A stretch of DNA of 64,000 nt from Lanius collurio (Eukaryota > Chordata > Aves > Passeriformes > Laniidae). The notes beneath the pieces were generated by a model that did no database searches, had not been told where the DNA came from, and was given only the letters and a program-made list of their open reading frames with translations. Position numbers and translations under genes: made by a program. The stretch spans positions 7,845,822-7,909,821 of the forward strand of contig JACBWW010000028.1 of NCBI GenBank assembly GCA_020086605.1, read 5' to 3'. Positions 39,975 to 55,373 of this stretch are shown in pieces (positions within the stretch are counted from its first letter, which is position 1; each line of letters opens with the position of its first letter).

Positions 39975-42900
39975 GAGGTAAATACAAACAGAAATTAGCC
40001 CATCCCTATGTGCTAGTGAATAGGAACAAAATAAGAAGACCCTTATTATGAAAGTTATGAAGAAAACTGCGTTGGCTAAAATATCTCTTAGGCAGAGTAA
40101 GTTCCTCAAACAATATCAGAATTTTGCATGCTTCCTTGCACCTTCTCACTCAGCTGTATACCCTGCTTGTCTTTGGTGGAGGACTGCAGATATATAAATA
40201 ACAAAAATGTCAAGAGAAAATTATCAGTTAATCATTATTTTGCTTCCCTTTTTGACTAGTTGTTCCCAGTCCCTACTGTGGCAAGTGTCTCTTATAATTT
40301 TGGTAATGCTGGCAGGTGAGGAAACACCCTGGTAGCATAATCAGATGAGAAAATTAATGTGGAATCATATGATGCACCTCAGACTTCTGACATCTTTATA
40401 AATTTCACCCAACACCTTTGATAATCAAATGTTCAGTTTTCCAAAATTAAATGCTAAGGACAGGAAAAAACTTATTTAGTAACTTTTTGAATTAGACAAG
40501 TGGAGACAAACCATGCCTAAGTAAGTTGCTGTTGCAGGTTTTTTCATCTGAAAAACAAACGCAGCCTTCTATTCTGAGTAACACAATTTACCACCATATC
40601 ATATAATTATTCTTCCCATTTTCTCATTCCCTGTCTCGTAGGGAATTTTATTCTTAAAAGGCAATATTAACTTCTGATAGAAATCACAATAGTGCATTAC
40701 GATTACAAAGGAGAAGAGTAGTGAGTATACCAAAAAACAAGCAGTAACTATATATATCAGGGTGGAGAAAAAGTGTGTCTGAGTTGTTTCTTGGTTGGTG
40801 TTTTTTTTTATTTTTTCCTTATTTGTTTCTGGACTTTTTTTAAAATTTTTTTTCTGCTGAGGAAGAGGATTGATTGTGGCAGATTTCAAAGTTAAAGGTT
40901 ATATCTTAAACGAAAAAGATGTATGTCTACCTTATTTGCATGTAGAAATCCTTTCCCTACAAGTTTACAGGTGCCTGACTCCTTTCAGCATATATTTCCA
41001 CATATATTCCATGTCTGACCAAAAAAGTAGACACTCAGTGGTTCTGAAGCTCTGTATAATCCAGGAAATCTGTAGAAAGTTCTGGAAAAATGCCCCAGTG
41101 TTGCCGCAGTAGTTTGCTCTCTGCAACCACATTCTACATGCAGCTCTTGAAGAAAGAAACAAAACCAAAATGGAACAAAAATACACAAACACCAACAGCA
41201 TCAAAAAAAGACCTGACTCTTATTTGTCTCCTTTGTTTTTTAAAACAGGTTGAGGGAGGGAAGAGAAAAATCTTTCTTAAATGTTTATTTCCTTTAGACT
41301 TTTCATGTTATATTCAACTTTGCTTTATTTGCATGTTGAATAAACCTCATCAGTAGCTTTAATTCTAGATGTTATTTATCATGATTCACTATGAAAGTTT
41401 TGGGGCTAATTAAAGTGAGGAAAGGCAATACTTTAATGCAATAGATGGATAATATTTGGTTTGGTTCAGCAGCCACTCAACTAACCTTAGATTTCAACAA
41501 AGATTCTCAGAATGAGTTTGAGAAGAATATGTAATAAATGTGCTCACCAGTATTAACAAACATGAGAATTTTCTGGTTTCTGTCTTGGCCTCTTGGGGGA
41601 TTTTTTAAATGGATCTGATCCCATGCCTCTGAATTTCTATGAGGCTGAAATATGCAGTCTTGCAAAATCCTCACAACAACTTGGAAACACATCCAAGAAG
41701 ATAATTTTTTAGCTACAAAGATTTGGGCCGGGAGCAAAGCCAAAGTCACTTGGTCTGTAATCACTGTGATGATTTAAAAACACCTGCAGAGTAACTCTTG
41801 CTTATCAAAGAAAAATTAATATATAGCAACCAGTCATGGTCAATACAGCATGTGAAAGAGTTTATTCCAGTGGCAGTGGTGAGGAAGGGCAGTTTTGGTT
41901 AATTTTTGCAGGAGTCTAGTAGGTGTTTTCTAGAGGAATTTGCTGAGAATGCAGGTCAGTTGAGGCAGAGCGTGGTATGAGAGTAGATGAGATAATTTTG
42001 TTAAAGGAAAATGGATATGATGGTGTGGGAAAGAACATAAAAACAATCAAACTAAGGACTGTCTTTAACAACACTGAGTGTATTCTGGATAACGTGCAGT
42101 AGCGACAGGCCTCAGGCTCCAGTACTGCTGCCAGCTGGATTCCTGTCTATATACATCAGATTTTGTAAACAGAATCTTGCCCAAAGCACGTGAAAAATTT
42201 GATATATATGATGGAACAGGATTGTAACATGTGTGCTATTAAACTAGTATAATCCTACCAACTGTTTTCTTCAGGAATGCAAGTGGGAATGGTGTGCGAA
42301 CAACTCACTGTTTATATATAAAGAGCTGCATTGTTTGATAATTTAGTACTGCATGGTAAAAGATTCTATCCGTGATGGAAATTAGAGTAAAATAGAAGGT
42401 TTAATTTGAAAGATGAGATAGGTCAGAGTAGCTGCATTTAAATGCCAACAACTTGCAGAAATAAGCAAAAAACTAAATGCTTGCTATGGAAAGCTTTTTG
42501 TTACGTAGTTCACACATTAAAATGATACATGGCAACTTGCTTAAGAAAATCTCACCAATTGGAGATGTGGTATTATATATTTGTAAAGATTTTGTGGAGT
42601 TTTTTTTAAAGAAGTAATTCTCAGTATCTAAATACAGCTGTTGGGTGAAAGAAGAGGAATGAGAGTTTTCTATGCCTCCTATTCAGCAAAAAATTATTTC
42701 TTCATATCACAACAAAAGGGCAAACAACCTGTGTCCCAGATAACATTTGACTTTTCTCTTGTGCTATATGAAAGTGAACAGCAAAGCAGCAAGTGCCTGC
42801 TCAAATCAACAGCACTTGGAAAGTGCTCCGGTTCAGCCTAACCCTCCTGCCCAGACAAATCTCAGAAGCTGAAGAAAGTCTCCAAACGGGCACTTAATTC

Positions 42901-45900
42901 ACTGGAATGACGGCAAGCTTTTCTCAGAGAGTGTTTTCAGAGATTTCTGACATTCTGAAAACAGAACTGAAATTACAATAATTTGATGCCTAGGGGCTGC
43001 AGTGCAGCAGGGCTGAACAAATATGTGAGAAGGAGTACCCCTTCCCTGAAGCAGATATAATTTGTGACTTTTACATCCTCCAGTATGTCCTGATTTCTGG
43101 TTTTCAGTACTCCTGGGATCCCATGCAGGCTGCATAGGATGATTGGCATGTAGTTTTACAGGGTGAGTGAGAAATATATGCTCTTCATGGATTTCCCCAC
43201 CTGCCACCCCCACTTACACATGAACAAATTCTGAAGGAATCCACCACACTCTCCTGCTTTCTGTCCCTGGCACACTGGCTTAGTCTTGTGAAAGAAAATA
43301 GGCAGGGAAGGCAGGAGAGCAGCTGCTCAGGCTGTTCTGGGGAACAATCCCTCAAAGGAAGCAGAAAATCAACTGCAGAAGAGGTAGCCTAGTACATCCT
43401 CCAGATAAATTTGTGATGTTAATACTTGATCCATCTCTGGTTTGAAAGTTGTTTCATTTTTAAGACAGTGTTTGTCAGGGATGTGCTGACAAGTGCAGGG
43501 GCCAAGGATGAGAGAGGCAGGCAGAGGGAAGTGTGTATCTGCACGATGGCTCAAGCAGTGACCAAGGAGCTTTAATCCCGAGTTTTTACCCAAGGGGTAA
43601 AGGGTGCTACAAGAATCATCCCACAGCTCTTTCTCACAACAAAGTTGTTAGCTCAGGAGTTTCACCCAAGGCTGCATGGCTGCACTGTGGCAGAGCCCAC
43701 CATGAACCCTGGCAGCTGAATCCTGAGAAGCAGCATGGAAATGTCCCCTCCTTACAGGGTCTTGACATCCTACAGCATTTAAAAACAACTTTGTCTCATT
43801 TAATTTTTAAATTTAAATAGCTCCAGGCTCTTGGAACTCATAACAAGATATTTCATGGGTTGTCTTTTATAATCATCTTTCCACCAATTGGACTTTAGAT
43901 TATGGAACAGGAAAACATACTGCAAATAGCAGTGTATCAGGCAGGTTATTAAAGTTTATGTCTTTCAAATGCTCAGTTAGAAGTTAGCAGAATAAAGACA
44001 TGTAATGAAATTACATTCTCAACAGAACATTACAACTGCAGAAAGTATTAGAAATGGAAAACTCTTAACCTTGTCTTGGCTGAATGCCTTGATCCCAGTA
44101 TAACATGCCATCAGTGAAGATCTGTGATTCCCTGTCCCCACTCCTGTTGAGTATGTTCTCCAGTTCCAAAAATGAATGTGGCAGCCACACAGTCTTCCTC
44201 TGAAACCTTCCCTTTCAGACCTCCTTCTGGCACTACTTCTTCTAGCAAACCAAACAAGAGAACAGGATGGAACAGAACAGCTGCAATAATGGGGGTGGAG
44301 GTTTTATGTGGGTAAGTGAAAGAGGCAGTGCTTTGCCTTGGCCTTAAAGCTGTGCTATCATATTAACTCAGTTTGGTACCATGTGAGTTTGAGATGCCCG
44401 CATAGGCAGAAAAGTGCAATGTTGTGAGAACTGAGTGTGAAATGCTGTGAACTGTTCAGATGAGACATCTTGTAAATGGGGAAAACACCTCTCAAGTTAT
44501 ACTCAAATGATCTTGACAGTTTCCAAGAGTGAACTCCCACCTTTCAGTTTCCTCTCTCCTTCTCTCCCTTTTTCACCTTATGCAGTACCAAAATGACCAA
44601 GAAAGTAGAAAAGTCAGAGTTTAGAAGCATACTACACTGACTGCTCTGAGTTGGTAGGGATGAACTCAGATTTGACTTGAACTGGTCAAAAAAAATATCC
44701 CTCTTTTCCTTTGCAAATATAATACCTTTTATTACTTGATTGTGATTTTTTTTGCTTTGGGTTCTGTGCTGAATCAAGTCTGGGTTCTGACAGACCTGTC
44801 TAAGTGACATCTTCCCACAAATCCACCCAGGAGCAGATGCAGCTCTCATGTTGGTGAGCCAGCCCTTGTCCTGTTGTGTGTTGTGACAAATGACAGTTGT
44901 GAGACTGCCAGTAAGGCTGCAGACAGCAGGCCAACCTCTTCTCTGAGGAGTGCTGCAGGTCCAGTAGGGTGTCTTCCTCCTGACTGGAGGGACAAAAAGA
45001 CTGGGGAGTTTATGTGACATGCAGGGAGAGAGCTAAGCATCCTCAAAATGTTTCTGTGCTCCCCATTCCAATTGTGAGCTGCAGTCCTAGTTACCAGCTG
45101 GAAAAGCCTAGAGGAGGGATTAATACTAGAATCATGGTGGCTGTGCAGACCTACAGCAGTTTGTTCATATTCCTTTTAAGTGCTATCCTCTTGTACACAC
45201 CGAACTGGGGTTGGGCCCAAAACTGCCAATTTGCTGTACCCAAACACAGCTAAACCCACTTTTACAAATATCACAAAATTTGTGCAGTGCTTTTAAGCTC
45301 GTGTGATATTTTTTTTTGCTGCACAAAATTTGTTGCTTGGGCTCTAGATGGCTTTATATTCTCTGGGTATTTTTTTTATTTTTTTCTATATGCGCCAGTA
45401 GTTACAGAAGAGAGAAGCTGTGTCAGATGAGCTAGCTACTGTTCAGAGTGCAACAGCTGCTCTTGTGTGGCTCTTCCTGAGATCTGGGTGCATTGTGTCT
45501 CTGCAGATGTCTCCTTTCCTCCTTCCTCCAGTTTAGGTTTTGAACACTTCTTTATAAAAGGGAATTTCTTGTCAGTACTGCAAAGCCAATTTTATGGTCT
45601 ATGAGTAAAAAAAAAAATCCCTATTTGTATTAATCACACATCTGAAAACTTCTGAAAAGTAATGTGTGCTGTGATTCTGTGTGAATCTTTTGCGGAAGCA
45701 ACCAGGAAAAAAAAGCTCAGAGTTTGGCAATTCTTTTGCAGTGTTTATATTTGCCTGTTTTCCACTGACTGGGGAAAAGCAACACTTAGGGAACTTCTTG
45801 ACTCTGTCCTCTGTAGCAGAGGGAATGGAATACAAGGTGGTTAAACTTGCATTGTAAGCAATCCTAGATTTTTAAAAATAGATCAAGTGTTGTCTTGCTG

Positions 45901-46297
45901 ATAGTTACTGAATTGGCTGCTTCAGTCACTTACCAGTGAGAGGGATGCTATCAGTGCTTGAAAGTCTAGTGGGTTAGCAAGAAATCAAGAGATAAATGAG
46001 CTCTCTGACCCAGAAAGTTTTAAAAATTCCTCTGATCCTTGTATCAAGAGAATTCATACTTGAGCCTGGAAAAAGCTCTCTACGAGGGGCTGGCAGTTCA
46101 AAAACACTGAAGCTGAACTCCTCAGACACAGCTGCTCATTACAGGCTATTTTGTTTCACAGACTTCCCTCCAATAGAGTTCAAGTTTCATGGTGACTTCA
46201 ACAAGCCCTTGGAAACAGCTGCTGCATTTTAACAGAAGACTCCTGCTTTCTTACGCTGCTGAACTTTCCCTTAGAGCAATTGACAGAATGGCTAATT

Positions 46298-46329
46298 AAA
46301 AAAAAAAAAAAAAACAAAAACAAAAAACC
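46298..46329. repeat. A-rich tract (A17 then CAAAAA units)
   Basis: An A17 run followed by CAAAAACAAAAAACC. It may be a retroposed tail or simple slippage. Confidence 0.85.
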
Positions 46330-49300
46330 AAACAACATGGTGTTTCATCATTTCATTTTCAGAATATGATTTTGGGACCAGTCTAAGCTAATTGAACTTC
46401 CTCTTATGACACTGGGATTGACGGTATTTATAGCAACCTAATTTAAGTTTTCCTTTCCCCAAATGGATATGCTGTTAATACTAAGTTTAAAGTAGTACTT
46501 GGATCTCCCACCAGGCTCAGTTTTCTGGTCTAGAAGTGGTTTTCAGGCAGCTGCTAGAAGACAAGCTTGCACTCTCAATAATAAATTTGCTCATCCTTAA
46601 CTGCTATGGAATTTCAGTCTATTGGTAGAATGTGTGCTGCAGGACTATGGATTTGTGAAGTTAAAAGTTATTTTTAGGTGCTTCTTGTGGCTGTGCTATG
46701 AGTAGCAGGGAAAGTATTTGCACCTTATGATTATGAACATCCCTTCACTGCCCATGTTCATCTGCCTTTCCCCAAACCTCATTAAAAATGAGTTAGGCTT
46801 CCTTAGAGTAGGTGTTTTCAGACTCCATGTTTGTATTCTCAAGTCTTTTGTGGTAACCAACACAAAACTTGCTTTTAGGTGAAAGAAAAGATAAAACAAT
46901 ACTTGGTTAACAGGATTTCTTGTCATATATTAAAGACAGTTCAGAAGATGGTCACAGTATCATCATCTGCTTTTTGTTAATGGGCCTCTTCTTCTCCCTT
47001 ATCTTTTCAACAACGTTTTACCATCCACCTGTTGACTATAGTTTCAGAAAAATAAGTCCTGTTGACATTTGATGACCTTAATAAAAAACCAGGAGGCTTT
47101 TATGGACTCTTCACAAACCTATAGAAGATCTTTTACATGGTAAAACAAAGTAATTCCAGATTGTTCAATATTTTGTGTGCAAAAGACAGAATTTTATTTA
47201 AAAAATGTCTTTATAAGTCCTCAGTTTTCTGACTGAAAGCAGCAGTCATGCTGTTTTATTCACTTTTTTTAAGTGCTTCCATATTCAGAAAGGAGAGTGA
47301 AATGGCCGCTAGCAAGGGTGTAATTGTATGCAACAAAATCTTGATATTCTAGAAAATTTCCACTAGCTGTCCAGCCAGATGGTCTTTAATTCTACTTCTG
47401 TGGCTTTTGAAGAAAATGATGCTGAGAGCTGTATCCACAACAAAATTTACAAACCTTGTCTAAGCTTCATGACATGGCCAGAGGTAAAGGATCAAAATTT
47501 ATTACTCACTCCTGAGATCTGTTATTCAGTTGGTTTCCTTGTTTCTGTACAGCTTACATCAGTACAAGGCAGTTCACCCATGCAGAAGCCAAGTCCTTTA
47601 GGTAACCCCCAGCACCAGAATCTGCTCAACAGGGGTATCCACTGAAATCCCACATCTGTGGGGAATTGCTGAGTCTTCCTGTGAAGATGCAGATCATGCC
47701 AGAAACACTGCTATCGTCCAAGACAAAATCCAGTTACATACTTCATTAGTCCCTCCCACACAGCCAGTTGTTGTTGGGCATGTTTGTAAGTAGACAGTAT
47801 TCCTGCAGCCTGCTGAACATTGTCTTTATGATAGCAATAAGTCTAAACCAAAGCCGTTAACTGCATCAGGCTCTGATCAGGACTGTGAAGCAGCAAGATA
47901 AAATTGCATAGGGCTGAGATTATGTTTCTGCTTTGGGCTAAGAAAGAGAAGACCCGGTGTGTGTTTCTTACTCTAGCTGCCTGTTGTGAAGCTATGGAAG
48001 GCTTACTTCTTCTTAAAGATCCATCCACTATTTAGTGGTACTAGGAAAAATAAAAAGTCTAGTTTATGCCAGAAGACAGTTCCCAAAGGAACTCACTGCC
48101 AGTGTAGCCAGAAATGAATTTTTATTCCAGTGTAATCATGGCCAGAATTATCACTGCTCGAAAAAGTTTAGACTAAGGCAGTTATTTTTTTAGGAAGATA
48201 GATTAGTATTCAGTAATAAGTATTTTAAAATATTTGATTTGTGCACCTGCTTAAGAACATGCTATTTCTGACCTACACTTTTTGAGATCCAATTTTGGAA
48301 TTGTAGTGCTAAGATGAAACTCCTTTGGTTTTGCTCTCTGCCTTCTCCCTGTCTCCTCCTTCACCAAGGTCTCATGCCTGAAAGTACTCGGTTACCTTTT
48401 TCTTTTTTATCTCATACAGAAAGCACAGAGAAAAATAAAGACATCCTTAAAGATTTTGGTCCATCTCTTCTGTAGCAAAGGGTTTAGGAGATAAAAATGC
48501 ACTGTTTTTGATTCTAAATGGGATTTAAAAGAAGTTTTTGGTTGAATTCACACAATTTTGAAAGAAATACGTCTGTGATATTTTATTCTACACTGATATC
48601 AGATGCTAAATAGCACAAACTAAATGTCTTTAGATGTGTGTGACACTGGCTGAGGCTGCCTGTGACACTAATGTACCAGGGGATAGGAGGCCACAAGAGA
48701 AATAAGCACAGTTGTTCCATGATTTTTTGCAATCATTGGATCTTCACATTAATTCTTGGTTGTAGTCAGACTCACATCTTGCTCTACAGCTGTGAAAGCA
48801 ATGCTTCATATGAGAAGTAGAGGACTGCTCTCTACAAGGAAGACTGCAGTTATTTATTTGGCAGCATGATGCTTGAATTTTCTTTGCAGTAGGATACTTA
48901 ACATTCTTACTGAGTATGTACTTAATATGAACTACATATTTTCCTTTTAGCATAAGCTTATTTAAAAAAAAACCTCAATTCTGCAACACAAGCGGATTTG
49001 ATTATACCCTCTTGGCTTTCAATCACATTTGAGAGAAACTTCATTTCACTGTCAGAAAATACAGTTATTAAGGCATAACTATTTATTTTCCTGTCTAATT
49101 TCACCTTATCACCAAAGTCTGATCTTTTCCTTTTCCAGTTTTCTATTACTGTTCACCTAGGTGTTTACCACCAAGATTTATTCAAGTGATTGGAAGGATC
49201 TTTCATCTTTCTGCAACTAATATTTATAGCAGAAAAAAGAAGGCTCCCATTTCAAGAGGTCATTCAAGAGGATGTCTGTCTTCTCCATGAGTTGCAGTAC

Positions 49301-52300
49301 TAAGCAACTCTGCCTCTTGCAGTGCTGGATGTCTTGGATTTGTTTTGGAGAAAAAAGAACAAATCACCGTCCACCCTATCCCTTCCTATTTTCTTTACTA
49401 AGTCTCTATGAAATAAGATGCATACAGTGCCTCAAGTAAAATATAACATATTCAAGAGAATGAGGAATCAATATCTGCAAAAACAGTAGCAGATGATTCA
49501 AATATGGTTGAATTTTTAGTTATTTGTGGGGTGCAGTCAGTTATGTTGAAGTTGAAGCTAATCAAATTAGACAATGGTATTTTTGCTTACACCACAGGCA
49601 GCAGTTTCACTTGTTCACAGATCACATATAATAATTAAACAGACAGTACGTTCAGAATTCAGGGGAATGTGCTTCTGTTTAGAGAAGCAAAGTACTTTGC
49701 AAATATTAGAATAGATGAACTATCAGGAAATTTGATAGAAGATAATGCTTTCTCCAAGCTCTAAAATTAAACTGGCTATTTATGTACTGACATATGGATT
49801 TAGAAGCTATACCTAGAGTCTTTTAAGGCCAAAATAAAGAAGTCAAGATTTCTCCACAAACTTATATCCAGAAGAGTATTACCATGTAACTGTGTACAAA
49901 GACTGAGTCCTGCAAAGAGCATTGAAACTTGGAAGTTTATTTACTATGTTTAGGAATATCATGGTATACTTTATATACATCAAGAATTTGGGTTATTTAT
50001 TGGCATCCGTTTTCGTTACAATTATTTTTCACACAGCATCATCTAGTCAATTTTTGTTTTCAATCCATGGCAAATAAAGGCTGGAGAGGTGCTCAGATTT
50101 AATGAACAGTAAAAGTTGTTGTGAAAAGAAAGTTCTAAAGAGGAAAATTTGTAACTGATGTGCCAAAGTATTATTTACCAGATTTTTATTTGCAGCGGAG
50201 AACTAATGCTAACTGGTTTTTGGGGAGAAGAACTTTGGTCTGTTTGCGTTCCTGCATTTATGAATGTAATGTACACCCTCTGGATTGGAGTAACACATGA
50301 GTATTCCACACAACTGTGGAATTATGCTGCAAAATAGTAAGTTGCAGGCCTGACTTGCAAGATGTGCACAAAAGGTTGAGAATTAGTAGTAATACCTCTA
50401 CATATTTTTTCAGATATGTGTGTGCAATAAAATATCTGAATACATAGTTATGGAAGAAAAGTTTATCAAATATGAGTGTCTGGGAGGGCACTACTATGGT
50501 GTGAGTTTTCTTCTTCTATGAAAGCACTAATTTGGGGTATCTGGCAGAGTGGAGATGAGGGAGGAAGAAATTAAAAACTGTGACTTTCTTGTTGTTAGGC
50601 TAAAGACAACTGCACAATTTATACTGCCTTCATTACTCAGCCTTCAAGTCTTCTGTGATTCTGTGATCTCTAGACAGGGTAGGTTGAGGTGTCCTACCAT
50701 CCCAGTGAACATACATACACTGAAAAACAGAATGGATAACTAATATCACATAATGTGGAGAAGAAATCACAGCATCAGTGGTAAATGTGGGCTGAGAGCA
50801 GAAAGTAGGCTTCTTTATGTGTGCAAGAGCAAATGTTGGTTTGCTTTAGCATTTATGTGGCTAGGTAACTGGCCTGAAAAGCTGTGTTATAAGGTAGTCA
50901 GGGTCTGATTATTCCTTGCCAGAGATGGATCCTCAGACAGTTTTTGCTGGGCAACCAATTTTGTGATTCCTCCACCCAAGGAAATGCTTGTCTGTCGGTC
51001 TTTGTGAATGATGTGGAAGGTGTTGAGTGATGTGTTTGGTGAAAGGTGGAGGGGTTTGAGTTTGGGGTTTTGTTGACCATTGTTTAATTGGCTTGGTAGA
51101 GAGTTTGGGAATTTTTTTTGTTGGTTGGTTGGTTTTTTCCCTTTAAGAAGCTGGTGATATCATCCTGATTGTTTTGGAATTTTACACTAACTTTCTTGCA
51201 ACAGAAGATACATTTTAGTCTTTTAGACCAGTTTGTAACAACCAAGCTAAAAACAATTCTCTGAAGCTTGGTGATGTTACCAGATGTGCAGATCCAGCCA
51301 CATATGAGCTGAAAGGATGCTGAGGTTTAGAAGCATTCATGAGAGCTTCTATTTGATTAAGCTGACATTCAGCACCTATTCATCTGCTAGACTCATCTAT
51401 GGCCAGAAACCTCCCCTCTTTTTTCTCTCACATCTATACTAAAACTTGCAAGTACTTGTAAGGAAAGTTCAGATATCACAAAAGGATTTCCCAATATTAT
51501 TCTTCTTACTGGCAGCACACTTTTAATCAACGTGGACTCTTTCCTTTTCCAGCTTCATCTGTTGCTACAAACATTTTTGTATGGGGCTCTGTGGAACTCT
51601 CCAGGGAAGTTTGCCACTTGTTTGGTCTTTGGCTGCCTTCTCTCAGGGGGAAATAACTGTGCAAGGCTGTAACAACTGAAGTTCTTGGGTGAGAGTTTCA
51701 AAGCAAATAGAGAAATTGCAGAAATTCTCAGGAATTTAGGAGCAGAAGAAAAACAGCAAATATTAAATATTCAGGTAAATTAATTTTAAAAATACATTTT
51801 CTTTCATCTTAAATCCTGCAGACAAGTTGTCTACAGTCTTAGCTTTTTATTTATCTTTCTTAATGCTAGATAAAGAACAGTCTTCAAATTCTTGTGGTAT
51901 TTGGTACCCATCAGGGTCAGTTACTGTGGCCAAGGAAGTTACAGTGGATGTATACAGAGACCTCAAACCTTGAAACCAACATAATATAGAAAGTGAAAGG
52001 AAAACTCCAGGGCACAGAAGAGTACAGAAATACAAAGCCTTAATAAAGGTTTTCAGATTTTTTTGCACTACAACTTGATAGAGCTGAAGAGGTTACTTTG
52101 GGCCAAGGCACTCTCAATATAGTGTAAAAATTGTACTAATAAAATTAATAGACTGACATATAAGCTTTTTTAATTAAAAAAAAAAACACTCCCCAGAAAA
52201 ACCTCCAAAACCCAAACAAGAAAGGCAGGAACTTTCATGACAAAAGCTTTGGTTGTATGAGAGTTGTGCACTTCCCTGTTTATCCTGTGTGACCCTGACT

Positions 52301-55300
52301 GCCAAGGTTGGGTGTCAAGGATTTGCTGGCAATGTATCTGAAAGGTTATGTCTTTTTGAAATATGATATGCAGATTCCATATGCTTAGCAGAGAGCTGCC
52401 AAGAGATTGCTGGTAGAAATACTGGTGGACCAGCAAGTGGCCTATGAGCTTTAGGGTCCAGTCTAGATTGAAACCTTGAAATCCCATGATACTTTCACAG
52501 GGCAATCTTAGTGGATGAGTTTCCCCCTTGCTTTTAAACTTGTATAGACTGAAATGCATTTGAGAGAGAGTAGGAAAAGTCTGTGTTTAGTGATACCCTA
52601 ACCACAAGACAACCTCAATCTTTTCTAACCAGAGTAAACTTACTTTGCCTTATTGTTATTATAGATCATCCACAATACTAGTAATAAAGAAAAGAAAACA
52701 GAGAAGAGTCTACTGCATCTGATGTTCACACCTATTGATTTCAAGAGCCTGTTGCTTTATTATGCTGCTTTCTGTTTAGTTCTCTGGTTGATGTCACATA
52801 GTTTGAAGCAGAGTAAGCAAGGTAACTGCAAAGATGAACAGGTTAGTGTAAACAAATATTTTGTACACCTCAAACAAAATACAGAGAAGTAGTCTGTTAC
52901 TGAAGGAAAAGAACTAATAAAGTAATAAATACCTTAAATTAAGTTAAAAAACCTTAAGGGAAAAAAAAATTTGTACTTAACTATCAGAAGGCAAAAGTGC
53001 AGAACTTGAAAGGGCAACTGGTGAAACCGCCCTTGTTCAATGCTGGCTCCTTATGGGATTAGCCTCCAAAGTCTATTTCTGGGAAAAAAAAATTTGTGTT
53101 CATTCTTTCTACTACAGAAGAACTTTTAAAGTAATTATCCTTTTACTTCCTCTTTTAAAAATGCTATAGGTTTTTTTTTTTAACATCTCTTTCCCACAAA
53201 ACCAGACTGGGGACAGGAAGAGCCCAGGACTAACTTCACATGAGGTATTTAACAATGGCATTAGTTCTCAAACTGTTTCTGGTACTTGCATCATTGACCT
53301 GCTCTCTGTCTGTTTTGCTGTCGAACCTCACCAGAAACAGCTTTGTATTTTTTTTTGTAATGTTACACTTGCACAATGTTGCCTGATTGCAGTAGTTCAG
53401 ACTGTCTCTGAGTCATAGAGGAAGGAGCTAAGCATCAGACTGCCCAGGGTTCTACCCAGACAACAAGGCAAGAAAGAGGCTGTAGGAAAATATGTACTTA
53501 CCAATTTCTACTGGGATCTGAGCCCAGTTTTCCTGTTTTGTGAGAGAGAGCATCCTGCTACTGAAAAAGCAAAGTTGATGAATGGGTAGCTATTACAGCA
53601 TGTACCCAGAAAGGGGCAGGGCAAGAAATCTGTTTGCTGGGGCTTGCTCTAAGTATCTTTATATATCAATCCTCTGAGGACACAGAGAAAATTAGGCAGC
53701 TAAACCTTTCAGAAATAAAAAATATCTTTTTCCTACAAATGTCATTGCTACCCTGCTTTGGGGTTAATTCAAATGTTCCTCCCCCCATCACCTGCCTGAA
53801 AAAACAAAAGGACATGTCTGTTTACAGGTGTGGGTGATGTTCATCCATCCCCGATGGGTTAGAAATCAAATCTCAGTCTAAAGATTCATATTTCCTATAA
53901 ATTACTTTTTTATATTTATTCCTATATATAAATTAATTTTTCCCAGAACTTCCCTTCCATATGAAAGTTATCTAGCAGAAATTCTGGGGCTTACAACATA
54001 AAAAATTTATTGCTATCAAGTTTTTCTGACATTCATCTTGGAAGTTATTTGGAACAATAATACACATGGAGCTTCAAGGAAGCTTCTGGCTCTATTTAAG
54101 TGAATTAAACAGAGTAGTGGGAAAACGTTTCTTCATTCACAAAAAATCAAATCACCACATTTTTTGCTGGGCTCCTTTGTGCAGCTGCTTTTTACCTAGC
54201 CTTGTAGCTCAGTCTTTTGCATTTGTAATGAACTCAGCTGAACTGAGCCAAGACTGTTGAAAAACAGGGGAACGTGAGAAATGAGAGGTCTGCTACTCTG
54301 TACTTCCTTGCAGGGCAAATAGCATGAGTCACAGGAGGCAGAACATCATATCTTGAATTGTGCATTCAAATGCCACCAGTGAGTATCTGGACGTTTCATA
54401 TATGTGTAAGAAATATTTTCTCCACCAATGATTTTTTTTTTTGTCTAGTACTTTTTGAATATTGTATACTACAGCTGCAGATCTTTGAGCAGAAAGCTGG
54501 TGGTGAAGTAGAGGTTCACATGAGTGAAATGTGGGCAACAGAAAGGTGCCCTTGTGCTGCTACCAGACACCAGACTTTGTTGCACTGTCTGCAGATATGG
54601 CCTATATTTTTCTCCATGGCAGATGTGGATGTAGCCTTCAAGGGACAACTCAGATGTATCCTTAGTCCACTTATAGAGAGGCTGAGGATCAATCCCTCTC
54701 TGTCCTATTTTTACCTCTCTGAAATTAATTGCAAATTTATTTTAAAAGCCTACCTGCTTTCTTGCCCATCTCTCTTCTGTTTCCCTTCAACTGAAAAAAG
54801 TATCTGCAATTCTGGAAATGCATATATTCATGCTGCTATATCACAATAATTGCTTCAAATTGAAAGTAAGCATAGCTGAATTACTAAATGCATTTTATAT
54901 GCTGGAGAAAACAGGGTAAAAAGATAGGAAATATAACCCTAAATACGTAGGTTCTGGAAAAGCAATCTATTTCTTATGTTCAATTTTTGTGTTCATTTTT
55001 ATGCACTTGATAACTGAAAATAACATGACCTAAATTCCTGCCACTGTGCTTTCGATAACTGAACAGCTTCCTCTGCATGTAGATTGCAACTAAAAAGTCT
55101 GAAAGGACACAAGCTCTTCCAGCTGTTCTCCCATTACTTTTCAAAGTATCTTGGGAAATCATGGGAAAGCCTCTTCTCTCCAGACATGACTTGGGATGAT
55201 GCCCTGAGCTTAGTGGAAGGTGTTACAGTATGGCTGACCAGGTGAATCCAATGGGCACAGATATTTTCTGTCATGTCTGTGGAACCGCCTGGGCAGCTGT

Positions 55301-55373
55301 GCCAGCTAAGCAGCCTCAAACCAGTGCAAGGGTACGAACCCTGTATCAAGAAGTGCTTTCAAACACGTTGAAA

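Noticed and set aside
44544..45020. 158-codon open frame on the minus strand
   Set aside because: No recognisable domain, no splice or poly(A) context, ordinary composition; length is possible by chance in 64 kb read in six frames.
50655..50675. TTCTGTGATTCTGTGAT, like a CR1 3' end
   Set aside because: Only about 17 bases match and no CR1 sequence precedes it, so it may be chance.
52170..52559. 129-codon open frame on the minus strand
   Set aside because: No family recognised and no exon signals; its C-terminal end falls in a poly-T/A run.
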